A stretch of DNA of 64,000 nt from JAOUFP01 sp963801505. Lineage in GTDB: Bacteria; Nitrospirota; Thermodesulfovibrionia; Thermodesulfovibrionales; UBA6898. The translations under genes and the position numbers were made by a program. Positions 9,339 through 18,751 of this stretch are shown one piece after another. How positions within the stretch are numbered: the stretch's first letter is position 1; every line of letters begins with the position of its first letter. The stretch spans positions 209,044 to 273,043 of the forward strand of contig CAWDEY010000020.1 of NCBI GenBank assembly GCA_963801505.1, written 5' to 3'. The notes under the pieces are model-generated. The model had not been told where the DNA came from and ran no database searches. It was given only the letters and a program-made list of their open reading frames with translations.

Positions 9339-10766
9339 ATGATGTTTTCCGGCGCGGCCGTAGCCGGAGATTATGAAACTTGGCATCATGACCATGACAA
9401 GGCCAGTCCCATATGGGTACTTCCAAAGAGTACCGCCCCGGAGAATATGCGTTGGACTAAACCTAGTCTGCCTGGAGATCTGGAGTCAAAGAGGTTTTTC
9501 TCCCCTGAGAATTGCCGGGGATGCCATGCCTCACTCTTTGATCAATGGAAAGGGTCCATGATGGCCAACGCGTGGAAAGACCCGGTATTTCTTTCGGTAT
9601 ATAAAAGCTATATCCGGGACGCAAAAACCTCCTCTGAAAAAGCCGAGGTCGCCATGTGTTCAAGATGTCATACCCCCTCAGGCTACCTCGGCAACAACAT
9701 GGGGAGGTACTTCGAAGGGGAACTTTTGGAAGTCGATACGAAAGGCGTCTCGTGCGATATTTGTCACACTGCCGAGGCCAGCGCCGGAGTAGGAAACGGC
9801 TCCTTTATCCTCCATCCAGGTGACGCTTCCGAAGGTGTCTACGGGACAAAATACGGCCCCCGTAGGGATTCGGTTTCACCTGTACACCGCACACAATACT
9901 CGGAACTCCATACACGGGCCGAATTCTGCGGAATGTGTCATGATGTCGGACACGCGCATAACATTATGCCCATTGAAAATACCTATTCAGAATGGCGTAC
10001 AAGCCCCTACAATACAGGCGACCCAAAAACTTCGACTCATTGTCAGGACTGCCATATGAAACAGAACCCCGACCACGCTGCGACTGGCTCGACAGACCTG
10101 CCGAATACTCCAGGATTTTCCGCTCCTGAAATGCTAGGCGCAAAGAAAAGAGACCATGTCTGGCAGCACTATTTCATAGGCGGGAATTTTGTGGTCACCA
10201 CCTTGCTCGGCAACGGACAGGCCGCAAGGATGGCCCAGGACAGGCTTGAACATGCACTCACCATCGAGGTCATAGATAGTGGAAAGTCATTGAATAAAGG
10301 TGATCTGAACAAGATTAAAATAAAGGTGGTAAACTCAGGCGCCGGACATTACCTCCCGACAGGTCTCACCTATGTACGGGAATTATGGCTTCACCTGACG
10401 GTAAAGGACGCAGACGGAAAGCGCCTTTTTGAATCAGGGAGTCTGGACGAGAAAGGCAACATAGACCCTGAAGCCGTTGTCTATAAGACCATTCTCGGTG
10501 AAGGAGGAAAGGAGAGAAAACCTACCTTCTTTCTTCCGAAGGCAGTCCAGATACTGCACGACAAGAGGATCCGTCCGAAGGGTTTTTCGATAGAAGATTA
10601 TTCTTTTTTTATACCTTCGAATGCCAAGGGTCCGCTTAAGGTGGAGGTCGAGGCCAAATACAGGAGCGCACCACAGTTCCTTATTAATGAACTTCTCGGG
10701 AAGGACGCCCCGGTGCTTCCTGTTTTTACTATGGGCAGGGCAGAGAGAGAAATCAATGTCAACTAA
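9339..10766 (+). CDS. Five-haem c-type cytochrome, cytochrome c554-like
   Basis: The protein has five CxxCH sites at residues 59-63, 107-111, 139-143, 197-201 and 235-239 (numbering from the ATG at 9339), then a 200-residue haem-free beta-rich region. This is the layout of periplasmic cytochrome c554/c552-like proteins. The ATG start gives a short, poorly charged signal (FSGAAVAG). A good AAGGAGG at 9298-9304 sits 34 bases upstream of it; a start at ATA 9309 would give NRVLCGIFIMMFSGAAVAG, a better signal peptide, but needs a non-standard start. The gene overlaps the next one by 11 bases. Its substrate is unknown. Confidence 0.85.
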   Translation: MMFSGAAVAGDYETWHHDHDKASPIWVLPKSTAPENMRWTKPSLPGDLESKRFFSPENCRGCHASLFDQWKGSMMANAWKDPVFLSVYKSYIRDAKTSSEKAEVAMCSRCHTPSGYLGNNMGRYFEGELLEVDTKGVSCDICHTAEASAGVGNGSFILHPGDASEGVYGTKYGPRRDSVSPVHRTQYSELHTRAEFCGMCHDVGHAHNIMPIENTYSEWRTSPYNTGDPKTSTHCQDCHMKQNPDHAATGSTDLPNTPGFSAPEMLGAKKRDHVWQHYFIGGNFVVTTLLGNGQAARMAQDRLEHALTIEVIDSGKSLNKGDLNKIKIKVVNSGAGHYLPTGLTYVRELWLHLTVKDADGKRLFESGSLDEKGNIDPEAVVYKTILGEGGKERKPTFFLPKAVQILHDKRIRPKGFSIEDYSFFIPSNAKGPLKVEVEAKYRSAPQFLINELLGKDAPVLPVFTMGRAEREINVN

Positions 10767-11337
10767 CGTAAAAACAATCGCCTTTCTCGGCAGTCCGAGA
10801 AAAGACGGCAATACTGACCTGCTCCTCCAGGAGGCTATCAAAGGAATAGAATCAGCGGGGCTGACAGTAAAAACCTTCAGGTTAAACCTGATGAATATAA
10901 GACCCTGTCAGAACTGCGGCGGATGTGATGAAACAGGGGAATGCATTATTAAAGATGATATGGAAGAAATTTACCGGGAAATACGGACTGCCGACAGGTT
11001 CATACTCGCCTCTCCCATCTTCTTCTTCGCGCTGAGCGCCCAGTCGAAGGCCATGATCGACCGCTGCCAGAGCTTCTGGTGTGAAAAATATCTGCTTAAA
11101 AGACCTCTGCCCGCCGGACCTTACGGCCGCAAGGGACTTCTGCTGCTTGCTGGAGGTATGAAAAAAGAGATCGGTCTGCAGTGCGCTGAAGCAACAGCAA
11201 AGGCATTTTTCAGGACGATAAGCGTACCCGAACATAGTACCCTGAGCTATCTTGGAATAGATGCCAAAGGAGCGATTTTGGAGCGTCATAATGCGTTGAA
11301 AGAGGCGTTTGAGGCGGGGGAAAAACTGGTACTCTGA
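10756..11337 (+). CDS. Iron-sulfur flavoprotein / NADPH-dependent FMN reductase family
   Basis: A 193-residue flavodoxin-like protein. GSPRKDGNTD at residues 12-21 is the FMN phosphate-binding loop, and a compact cysteine cluster (Cys51, Cys54, Cys57, Cys63 in CQNCGGCDETGEC) resembles the Fe-S site of iron-sulfur flavoproteins. SPIFFFALSAQSKAMIDR matches the family's second flavin-contact region. It would pass electrons in the cytosol, perhaps to the flavodiiron protein two genes upstream. The ATG at 10756 is chosen because it lies inside the end of the cytochrome gene, with translational overlap, and starts the conserved fold directly. Confidence 0.88.
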   Translation: MSTNVKTIAFLGSPRKDGNTDLLLQEAIKGIESAGLTVKTFRLNLMNIRPCQNCGGCDETGECIIKDDMEEIYREIRTADRFILASPIFFFALSAQSKAMIDRCQSFWCEKYLLKRPLPAGPYGRKGLLLLAGGMKKEIGLQCAEATAKAFFRTISVPEHSTLSYLGIDAKGAILERHNALKEAFEAGEKLVL

Positions 11338-11341
11338 GACA

Positions 11342-12331
11342 ATGGAGTTCCCTTTCCCTGAATATATACAACTTTATCCGACCACGCGCTGCAATCAGCG
11401 CTGTCCTTTTTGCTTTAACTCTGAAATCAGCACCACCGCTGACCTCGACTATAACAAAGCCCTGGTCCTTTTGGATATCCTGGATAAAAATAATATCAAT
11501 GGCATAGACATAATGGGAGGAGAGCCATTCCTGCTCCCCTGGCTTTTTGACTTTGTCAGGATAGCGCTCTCCAGAGGAATCTCCCTTAATATCAGCACCA
11601 ATGGAAGCATGCCTGACCTGATCAGGCATTTCAGGGGAATATCTCCTGAAAATTTCAATATTGGTATTTCCCTTGAAGGCAGCACCGCAGAGAAACATAA
11701 CAGGCTTACGGGTTCAAACAATTTTGCATCTGCCATTGAAAGCATAAAAAAGCTTGTCGATTTAACACTCAACCCCATCGTTAAAACCGTCCTCAGTCCT
11801 GACACTAAAGAAGATATTCAAAATATATTGGATCTTGTCAGGGAACTTGGGGTCAGGCGTTACTACATCATACACATGGACGTTCTACGCAAGGAGGACC
11901 TCACAATAAAAAATGTCATTGACTATACCGCCTTTCTTGATTTTTATCGGAAAATAAAAACAGGAAATCCTGATATTGAGGTCCACAGTGTAAACGCCTC
12001 CTGCTTTGACAGTAATTCCCTGCCTCCTGGTGTACGCTGTGCCGGAGGGGTCCGCAAGCTTTCGGTCACGCCGGACGGAGGAGTATTTCCGTGCAACCTG
12101 TTTCATGGACTCAGTGGGTTTGGTATCGGCAATATTTTCAGAGACAGTTTTGAAGACATCTGGTCAAATCAGAGACTAGATCTGTTCAGAAATCACCAGA
12201 AAAACAGCTGCAGCATTTATACCTGCAAAAATCATGCATCATGCACAGGCGGTTGCCCGGCCCACGGTTTTTATCACTACGGGAATTCTGATGCAGCCGA
12301 TATCAGATGCGTCCTTGCCAGGGGCTATTAA
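11342..12331 (+). CDS. Radical SAM protein with SPASM-type C-terminal domain
   Basis: A 329-residue protein. The radical SAM cluster site is CNQRCPFC (Cys17, Cys21, Cys24), followed by MGGEPFL. The C-terminal part has a SPASM-like set of cysteines: CAGGVRKLSVTPDG, FPCNLFHG, CSIYTCKNHASCTGGCP. Such enzymes often modify peptides or mature other proteins. It starts 4 bases after the flavoprotein stop, so it belongs to the same operon. No small precursor peptide is visible next to it. Role unknown. Confidence 0.87.
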   Translation: MEFPFPEYIQLYPTTRCNQRCPFCFNSEISTTADLDYNKALVLLDILDKNNINGIDIMGGEPFLLPWLFDFVRIALSRGISLNISTNGSMPDLIRHFRGISPENFNIGISLEGSTAEKHNRLTGSNNFASAIESIKKLVDLTLNPIVKTVLSPDTKEDIQNILDLVRELGVRRYYIIHMDVLRKEDLTIKNVIDYTAFLDFYRKIKTGNPDIEVHSVNASCFDSNSLPPGVRCAGGVRKLSVTPDGGVFPCNLFHGLSGFGIGNIFRDSFEDIWSNQRLDLFRNHQKNSCSIYTCKNHASCTGGCPAHGFYHYGNSDAADIRCVLARGY

Positions 12332-12359
12332 TAAGTTCATAAGTAATCGGGGAATTTCA

Positions 12360-12436
12360 TAAAATCCCTCCTAACCTCCCTTTACCAAAGGGAGGAATAA
12401 TTCCCCTCTTTGCAAAGAGGGGCGAGGGGAGATTTT
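12360..12436. repeat. Compound palindrome of two hairpins
   Basis: AAAATCCCTCC at the left pairs with GAGGGGAGATTTT at the right. Between them lie two strong hairpins, CCTCCCTTT/AAAGGGAGG and CCCCTCTTTG/CAAAGAGGGG. It separates the radical SAM operon from the convergent gene at 12481 and may end transcription from both sides. I recall this repeat type as common in related genomes but cannot verify it. Confidence 0.65.
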
Positions 12437-12480
12437 CTAAATGAGTGACCATTATTTATGGCCTCTTTAATAACAGCCGG

Positions 12481-12846
12481 CTACAGACAATCTATCTCTA
12501 TGAGCATCACTGCTGCCCACACTGAGAACGAGTTCTCCGGTACCATATCAGGCAGTTCTATATCATCGGCCTGGAGGTCTGCCAGATACTTCACGTTTTG
12601 GAAATACCTGAAAACAAAGGCATCGAAGGTATCTTCCGTGACCTTATCCAGGACCTTTCTGTAATCCAGTTCAGAGAGGATATCTTTTATCAGTTTATTG
12701 ACCCTCTCTTTTTCCTCTAACATCAGCTTTGTCCCGTTTTCCATTCCCCTCATGACGCTCCTCTGCGTCACGGTCTCCACTTCTTCATATGAGACCATTT
12801 TTTTCATCATACTGGCAGTTATATCGAGGACTTCTCTTTTGTTCAT
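12481..12846 (-). CDS. Conserved small protein, paralogue of the gene at 22399
   Basis: A 121-residue, largely alpha-helical, charged protein without signal peptide or membrane segment. It matches the protein encoded at 22399-22767 along its whole length: a helical N-terminus, KERVNKLI against KEREKINELV, DAFVFRYFQN against DAMVLRYLKN, and FSVWAAVMLI against YFLWAAIMIS near the C-terminus. No known domain is recognised. The gene follows the convergent repeat and lies just downstream of the acyltransferase gene on the same strand, but 50 bases apart. Function unknown. Confidence 0.65.
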   Translation of the reverse strand: MNKREVLDITASMMKKMVSYEEVETVTQRSVMRGMENGTKLMLEEKERVNKLIKDILSELDYRKVLDKVTEDTFDAFVFRYFQNVKYLADLQADDIELPDMVPENSFSVWAAVMLIEIDCL

Positions 12847-12901
12847 GCGACCTCCTCATGCTGAATATCTTATATCTGAAATACGCCTGAAATTTTTCTG
12901 T

Positions 12902-13795
12902 TCAGGCCTTTATTCTTTTCCACCTCCGGTGTATCCAGAGCCATTCAGAGGGATTATTTCTAATATAATTTTCAATATGGCCGGAAAACCGTATTGTATC
13001 GTTATAAACAGCCTGTTCATAATCCCCTGCCTTGTCAAGTTCTATCTCAGCGCCTATCTCGAGCAAATGTCCTCTGCCGGCCCTTCTGATAAAGACAGGC
13101 AGCACAGGTGAGCCTGTTTTTCTTGCAATGATACCGGGGATTTTCATAATATGGTCTTTTTTCCCCAGGAAATCAGCGACCACTCCTTCAACCCTGACGA
13201 CGCTCTGGTCCATCAGCATACCTACTGCCTCATTTTTCTTCAGTGCCATGAGGATCTTCTTCAGCGCCCCTTTTTTGTAGATCACAGTGTTGCCGTACTT
13301 CTTCCTTGCATTTTCGATAATTTTATTGAGATAGGGGTTGTTCAGAGGCCTCGCCACTCCATGAACACTAGTCAGTTTCGACGATAACACTATGCCCGTC
13401 AACTCCCAGTTGCCGCAATGACCTGAGATAAAAATGACCCCGACCCCTTTATCATGCGCTTTCCTGTAATTCTCTATTCCCCTTATCTCAACATGTTTTA
13501 ATATTGTTTCCCCGGAACCGTAATATATTTTTACGATTTCTACAAACGATTTACCCAGGTTTCTGAAGTTCTGTTTTATGACTGATTCAGGGGTGGCTTT
13601 TATTATGACCGCGCCGCGCGCAACAGCTGCTTTGAGGTTCTCTATGGCAATTGAACGCCTGCTTTTCCAGAAATAGAAAAGCAGCCCCCCTATCGTCTCA
13701 CCGACCTTCAGTGAAACAGCTAAAGGGATTAAGGCAAAAGGCAGAGAAAAAAGCAGCATCAGCAGAAAAGAAAAAAGCTGAAGAGCTCTCCTCAT
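12902..13795 (-). CDS. Lipid A biosynthesis acyltransferase, LpxL/HtrB family
   Basis: A 297-residue inner-membrane enzyme with an N-terminal hydrophobic helix (about residues 8-30). The catalytic HX4E motif is HCGNWE in ISGHCGNWELTG, and later family motifs LMDQS and RRAGRGH are present, with SEWLWIHRRWK at the end, typical of Kdo2-lipid A acyltransferases. It would add a secondary acyl chain to lipid A, which supports a Gram-negative envelope. Its start overlaps the end of the Lon-type gene by 4 bases, so the two are co-translated. Which acyl position it serves cannot be read. Confidence 0.9.
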   Translation of the reverse strand: MRRALQLFSFLLMLLFSLPFALIPLAVSLKVGETIGGLLFYFWKSRRSIAIENLKAAVARGAVIIKATPESVIKQNFRNLGKSFVEIVKIYYGSGETILKHVEIRGIENYRKAHDKGVGVIFISGHCGNWELTGIVLSSKLTSVHGVARPLNNPYLNKIIENARKKYGNTVIYKKGALKKILMALKKNEAVGMLMDQSVVRVEGVVADFLGKKDHIMKIPGIIARKTGSPVLPVFIRRAGRGHLLEIGAEIELDKAGDYEQAVYNDTIRFSGHIENYIRNNPSEWLWIHRRWKRIKA

Positions 13796-16212
13796 TTATT
13801 ATTTTCTTCTTCTTTATCTTTGTCTTTATCTTTCTTGTCCTTGAAAGACTCGGTTATTTCTAAAAGTCTTTTCATGACAAGGTGATTTACAGTGTCCTCA
13901 GGGAACGTCCCGTCTTCCTGCCTCTGTCCCATGACCTTGCCGGTAAATATCTCCATCCCCTCTTCCACCCTTTCAATCGGGAATATGCTGAATTTGCCTT
14001 CCCTGACCGCGTCCACCACTTCTTTTTTTAGCATAAGATGGTGGACATTCTTACTGGGGATAATGACCCCATGAGTTCCGTCCAACCCCCTCATCTTGCA
14101 GAGCTCGAAAAACCCTTCGATTTTTTCATTCACCCCGCCTATCGGCTGGACATCGCCGTTTTGGTCCATAGACCCGGTGACAGCTATGTTTTGCTTAAGC
14201 GGCACACCTGAAAGACTGCTCAGAATAACGTAAAGCTCGGCACAGGTCGCACTGTCGCCCTCGACCATGTCGTAAAGCTGTTCAAAGGTAATAGAGGCAG
14301 TAAAGCTGATGGCTTTTTTTCTGGCATACAGGCTGCCGATATAGTGTGTGATGATAAGGACCGCTTTTTCATGTATCCTGCCGCTCATCTTGGTTTCCCG
14401 TTCGATATTAATAACTCCCGCCTTCCCGGCATAGGTCGAGGCCGTGATGCGTGAAGGTTTTCCAAAGCTGTAATCGCCCATGTCCAGCACCGCAAGACCG
14501 TTTATCTGCCCTACCTTGACGCCGTCGGTATCGATAATCAGCGTGCCCTCAAGGATCATCTCAGTCAGCCGCTCCTCTATTCGATTGGACCTATAAATCT
14601 TCTCTTCGATCGCTTTTAAGACATGTTCAGATGTTACGACAGCTCCTCCTGCCTTCTCCGCCCAGTAGTTAGACTCCCGAAGAAGGTCGGCTATCTCACT
14701 GAACTGTGAAGACAGCTTCCCCTGATGGCCTGCGAGACGCGACCCGTATTCAACAATCCTGGCGACCCCGCTTTTGTCAAAGGGCCTCAGGTTCTCCTTT
14801 TTGCAGGAGCTGCCCACAAATGAGGCATAGGCCAGCACCATATCGTCATTGCATGCCATCCGGCTGTCAAAGTCAGCCTTCACCTTGAAGAGTTCCCGGT
14901 ATTCCTCATCAAGACTATAGAGCAGATAATACAGATACGGAGTGCCCAGGAGAACCACCTTGACATTCAGGGGTATGGGCTCCGGCCTCAGGGTCGCAGT
15001 GGACATCATACGGTATTGTTCCATAACGTCTTCGAGCTTTATCTCCCTGTTTTTTATCGCCCGTTTAAGCACATCATAGGAAAACACGCTCTTTAATACG
15101 TCCAGAATATTGACAATAAGATAGCCGCCGTTGGCCTTATGAAGGGCGCCTGCCTTTATCATCGAAAAATCAGTGGTCGCCATGCCATATTGGAATCTGT
15201 ACTCCAGCCTGCCGATCAGATTGAAAAAAGTCGGATTGCTTTCGTAAATACAGGGCGCCCCTTTGGTTTCCTGATTGTTGACAAGTACGTTTACCTCATA
15301 GCGCGTAAAATTCGGTTCCTGTCTCTGCATCTTCATAAAAGGAAGCGGAGGGGTCTGTTCTTCCTGGACCTTAAAGTCTTCTATATGCCCGAGTATGTCC
15401 TCAGTGACATCCGAAAGATATGAGACTATCTTTTCGTGTCCCTGATATTTCTTTTTCAGATCTTCCATATAGTGTCCTACAGCTGAAAGGGTAGCGTCTT
15501 TTTCGAGCTTCGAAAGCAGTTCCTTTACATCTTTTTCGGCCTCTCTTACCTCACGCGCAACATCATTAAGTTTTTCCTGAAGCTCTTTTCCTATTTCATC
15601 GACTTTGACCTTGACTCCGCCTTCCAGGGCCTCATATTCCTCTTCAGTAAGCGGTTCTCCACCCTTCTTCACCGGGACAATCATTAGCCCGCCTACTGTT
15701 TTCCTTATCGAAAATCCCTTTTCCGCGGCCTCCTGCTCCAGGCTGGAGAAAAGCTCTTTCTGTTTCTTCTGGAAATCTTCGAGTATTTTACTCTTCTGTT
15801 TTTCATATTCCTTTGATTCAAACACCTTCGAGATTTCCACCTTTAAAATGCGTACCAGCTCTGCCATATCTTTATAAAAAACCACGGCAGCTCCGGGAGG
15901 CAATGATATGGCAAGAGGTAAATCCGGGTCTTTGAAGTTGTAAACATAACACCAGTCGGACGGTACCGGTTCGTCGGCGGCCTTTTTAGCAAGGACCGAT
16001 TTGATAGTAGTCAATTTCCCTGTGCCGTTTTCGCCGAGAATAAAAATATTAAAACCCTTACTGTCAAGATTAAGTCCGAAATCTATGGCCCTCAGTGCCC
16101 TGGCCTGGCCTATTATTTCGGTGACATCAGGTAATTCGGCTGTAGTATTAAATTTAAAGATGTCCTGGTCGCAGCACTTATAAAGTTCATTTGCTCCGAG
16201 TGGTTTTGGCAT
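13792..16212 (-). CDS. Lon-type ATP-dependent protease with AAA_32 domain
   Basis: An 806-residue protein of the LonB-like group lacking the LAN domain. The start at 16212 is chosen over the TTG at 16230 because CAGGAGAG precedes it. An ATP loop GENGTGKLTT lies near residue 45; the residue after the lysine is Leu instead of the usual Thr/Ser. A long coiled region (about 120-280) interrupts the ATPase, as is usual in the family. The protease domain holds Ser654 in EGDSATCAE and Lys697 in GGVNEKIEGF, 43 residues apart as in classical Lon. The tail is a Lys/Asp/Glu run. It degrades cytosolic proteins. Confidence 0.92.
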   Translation of the reverse strand: MPKPLGANELYKCCDQDIFKFNTTAELPDVTEIIGQARALRAIDFGLNLDSKGFNIFILGENGTGKLTTIKSVLAKKAADEPVPSDWCYVYNFKDPDLPLAISLPPGAAVVFYKDMAELVRILKVEISKVFESKEYEKQKSKILEDFQKKQKELFSSLEQEAAEKGFSIRKTVGGLMIVPVKKGGEPLTEEEYEALEGGVKVKVDEIGKELQEKLNDVAREVREAEKDVKELLSKLEKDATLSAVGHYMEDLKKKYQGHEKIVSYLSDVTEDILGHIEDFKVQEEQTPPLPFMKMQRQEPNFTRYEVNVLVNNQETKGAPCIYESNPTFFNLIGRLEYRFQYGMATTDFSMIKAGALHKANGGYLIVNILDVLKSVFSYDVLKRAIKNREIKLEDVMEQYRMMSTATLRPEPIPLNVKVVLLGTPYLYYLLYSLDEEYRELFKVKADFDSRMACNDDMVLAYASFVGSSCKKENLRPFDKSGVARIVEYGSRLAGHQGKLSSQFSEIADLLRESNYWAEKAGGAVVTSEHVLKAIEEKIYRSNRIEERLTEMILEGTLIIDTDGVKVGQINGLAVLDMGDYSFGKPSRITASTYAGKAGVINIERETKMSGRIHEKAVLIITHYIGSLYARKKAISFTASITFEQLYDMVEGDSATCAELYVILSSLSGVPLKQNIAVTGSMDQNGDVQPIGGVNEKIEGFFELCKMRGLDGTHGVIIPSKNVHHLMLKKEVVDAVREGKFSIFPIERVEEGMEIFTGKVMGQRQEDGTFPEDTVNHLVMKRLLEITESFKDKKDKDKDKEEENNK

Positions 16213-16297
16213 TTCAGTCTCTCCTGTCAACGATATTTTGTCTGCTGAGAAAAGTATATGAGAAAACAGACAGATTTTCCATATACTTTCAGGAACT

Positions 16298-17803
16298 CTA
16301 CTGTTTTTTTCTTGCAGCGAGCTTATTCAACGCGTTTAGATAAGCCCTGGCAGCGGCTATGATGATATTAGTATCAGCACCATGCCCGCGGACAGTCTTG
16401 CCAGCCTCTTCAACAGTGACAGAGACCTCTCCAAGGGCATCTGTTCCGCCTGTAATACCTTTCACTTCAAACTTCTGCAAGGTACTCATTGTACCCGTAA
16501 TACCGGCTATTGCGCGGTATGTTGCATCAACAGGACCGTCTCCATGCTCCATCCTGTCAAAAACCTCCTCACCAACCTTCAGTTTGACTGTGGCCACAGG
16601 TTTCTGGTTCATGCCGCCGGAGGTGGACATATCAATCAGCCTGTAAAATTCATATGTTTTCGACACCTCTTCAGAAACAAGAGCTTCGATATCTTCATCA
16701 AAAATATACTTTTTCTGATCTGAAAGCTGCTTGAACTTCAAAAATGCGGTCTCTATCTCCTCAGGACCAAGCTCATAGCCAAGTTCACTGAGCCTTGCCT
16801 TAAAGGCGTGCCTTCCTGAATGCTTCCCCAGCACAAGCTCGCTCTTGTGAAGACCGACGTCCTCAGGCTTCATGATCTCATAGGTCATCTTCTCCTTTAA
16901 CAGTCCGTCCTGATGTATGCCTGATTCATGAGCAAACGCGTTTGAGCCTACAATGGCCTTGTTGGGCTGCACCGGTATCCCGGTTATCCTTGTAATGAGC
17001 CTGCTTGTACGAATAATCTCATTAGTGTTGATATTCGTATCCGCGTCGAAAAAATCCTTGCGTGTCTTCAGCGCCATGACAATCTCTTCCATGGAACAGT
17101 TGCCCGCGCGTTCGCCTATGCCGTTTATAGTGCACTCGACCTGTCCTGCACCGTTTAAAACAGCAGCCAGCGAATTGGCAACGGAGAGACCGAGATCATC
17201 GTGGCAATGCACGGAAATCACAGCGCTGTTTCCAATCCTCTCCTTTATGGCCCTGATCAGCTCTCCGAATTCAGAAGGTGTTGTATACCCGACGGTATCC
17301 GGTATATTGACGGTAGAGGCGCCCGCCTCTATTACTGCCTCGACAACATCCAGCAGATACTGCGTGTCAGTCCTCGTGGCGTCCATCGGAGAAAACTCAA
17401 CATCTTCAACAAGGCTTCTGGCAAGCCTGACCATCTCAACAGACCTTTTCAAGGCCTCAGCCCTGTCGATCCTATACTGGTATTTCAGGTGTATATCAGA
17501 AGTGGAATGAAAGGTATGGATACGGCCCAGGGGCGCGTCCTTTATCGCCTCCCATGCCCTTTTGATGTCCTCTTCCTTGGCCCGCGCAAGCGCGGCAATG
17601 GTCGCGCCCTTGACCTCTGTTGCTATCCTTCTGACAGCATCAAAATCACCGGGCGAAGCTATCGGGAACCCTGCCTCAATAACATCAACACCGAGCTTTA
17701 CCAGCTGTTTGGCGACCTGCAGTTTTTCATCCACGTTCATGGAAGCGCCGGGAGACTGTTCTCCGTCACGGAGCGTTGTATCGAATATTTTTATTTTTCT
17801 CAT
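16298..17803 (-). CDS. leuA: 2-isopropylmalate synthase
   Basis: A 501-residue enzyme that condenses acetyl-CoA with 2-oxoisovalerate, the first step of leucine synthesis. The TIM barrel starts with TTLRDGEQSPGASM; HCHDDLGLSVANS and GIGERAGNCSMEEI give metal and substrate sites. The C-terminal ~130 residues (from about 370) form the LeuA regulatory domain, with GGMNQKPVATVKL and GHGADTNII, so leucine feedback is expected. The start overlaps the end of pssA by 4 bases. Lengths and motifs favour leuA over homocitrate or citramalate synthase, though citramalate use cannot be fully excluded. Confidence 0.94.
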   Translation of the reverse strand: MRKIKIFDTTLRDGEQSPGASMNVDEKLQVAKQLVKLGVDVIEAGFPIASPGDFDAVRRIATEVKGATIAALARAKEEDIKRAWEAIKDAPLGRIHTFHSTSDIHLKYQYRIDRAEALKRSVEMVRLARSLVEDVEFSPMDATRTDTQYLLDVVEAVIEAGASTVNIPDTVGYTTPSEFGELIRAIKERIGNSAVISVHCHDDLGLSVANSLAAVLNGAGQVECTINGIGERAGNCSMEEIVMALKTRKDFFDADTNINTNEIIRTSRLITRITGIPVQPNKAIVGSNAFAHESGIHQDGLLKEKMTYEIMKPEDVGLHKSELVLGKHSGRHAFKARLSELGYELGPEEIETAFLKFKQLSDQKKYIFDEDIEALVSEEVSKTYEFYRLIDMSTSGGMNQKPVATVKLKVGEEVFDRMEHGDGPVDATYRAIAGITGTMSTLQKFEVKGITGGTDALGEVSVTVEEAGKTVRGHGADTNIIIAAARAYLNALNKLAARKKQ

Positions 17804-18528
17804 TTCTTGACCTCTGATGTCCGCATTTTCAAGCTTTTATAATATAAATATATATTTTCCACAATGCCTTCAGCAAGATAAATCATGGCAATAACAAACA
17901 ATGCCTTTGCCGGATGACTCACAATAACAGCTATAAAGAGCACAAAAGCAACCAGTATCCAAAAGGGCTTCCTCTGGGTGAAATTGATCTCCTTCAGACC
18001 GTGGAATCTGAGGGTGCTCACCATAAGAAGCGCAAGAAACACAGTAAGGACAAGAATGTAAATATTCTTCTCAGGCGTTCCGTCCCAGAATTCATAGTAG
18101 AATATTACCAGAGAGGCCAAAACAGATGCAGCGCCGGGGATGGGCATACCCGTAAAGGCCTTTGACTCGGTTGAACCCATCTGCACATTATACCGGGCCA
18201 GCCTGAGGGCACCGCAGGCAGCAAATAAAAAGGCTGCTGCTATGCCTAGTCTGTTAAACGGCGAGATCGACCATTTATAGACCATCACGGCAGGCGCTAC
18301 ACCAAATGACACAAGGTCAGAAAGCGAATCAAGTTCAATGCCGAACCTGGTTGTACTGTGTGTAAGCCGCGCTACCCAGCCGTCAAGACCGTCAAAGACA
18401 TTAGCGATCATGATGGCCCATGCAGCATGGAGATAATTTCCCTTTAAGGCAGAGAGTATCGCATAAAAACCAAAGAACATCCCGCACAAGGTCAAACCGT
18501 TTGGAAGAATGTATATGCCTTTTTTCAT
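17800..18528 (-). CDS. pssA: CDP-diacylglycerol-serine O-phosphatidyltransferase
   Basis: A 242-residue membrane enzyme of the CDP-alcohol phosphatidyltransferase family. The signature is complete: DGLDGWVARLTHS then GIELDSLSDLVSFG. Several hydrophobic helices follow. The N-terminal YILPNGLTLCGMFFGF is typical for the bacterial phosphatidylserine synthase group. It makes the precursor of phosphatidylethanolamine. It overlaps leuA by 4 bases, a gene pair without obvious metabolic link. It is divergent from ychF at 18752. Confidence 0.92.
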   Translation of the reverse strand: MKKGIYILPNGLTLCGMFFGFYAILSALKGNYLHAAWAIMIANVFDGLDGWVARLTHSTTRFGIELDSLSDLVSFGVAPAVMVYKWSISPFNRLGIAAAFLFAACGALRLARYNVQMGSTESKAFTGMPIPGAASVLASLVIFYYEFWDGTPEKNIYILVLTVFLALLMVSTLRFHGLKEINFTQRKPFWILVAFVLFIAVIVSHPAKALFVIAMIYLAEGIVENIYLYYKSLKMRTSEVKK

Positions 18529-18751
18529 GTTGTAATTATAATTGAAATTACGGATATTTGCTAAGAAATAAGAGGCGTATCACTTCCGGAGCAACTGTAC
18601 GGGTTACGGGACAGATTTTTTGTGCCGGTGCTTCTTCTTTTCCACAACTTAATTGCTGAAGTAAATGTGTTATACTAGCAGGTTCAGCTTCTTAGGAACC
18701 GCTGTTTTTTAAGCAGTCTAACTACACGGACTTATTTATAGAGGAGAAATC

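Noticed and set aside
14706..15877. Plus-strand frames opposite the Lon-type protease
   Set aside because: Low-complexity translations in antisense to a clear gene; none has a start signal.
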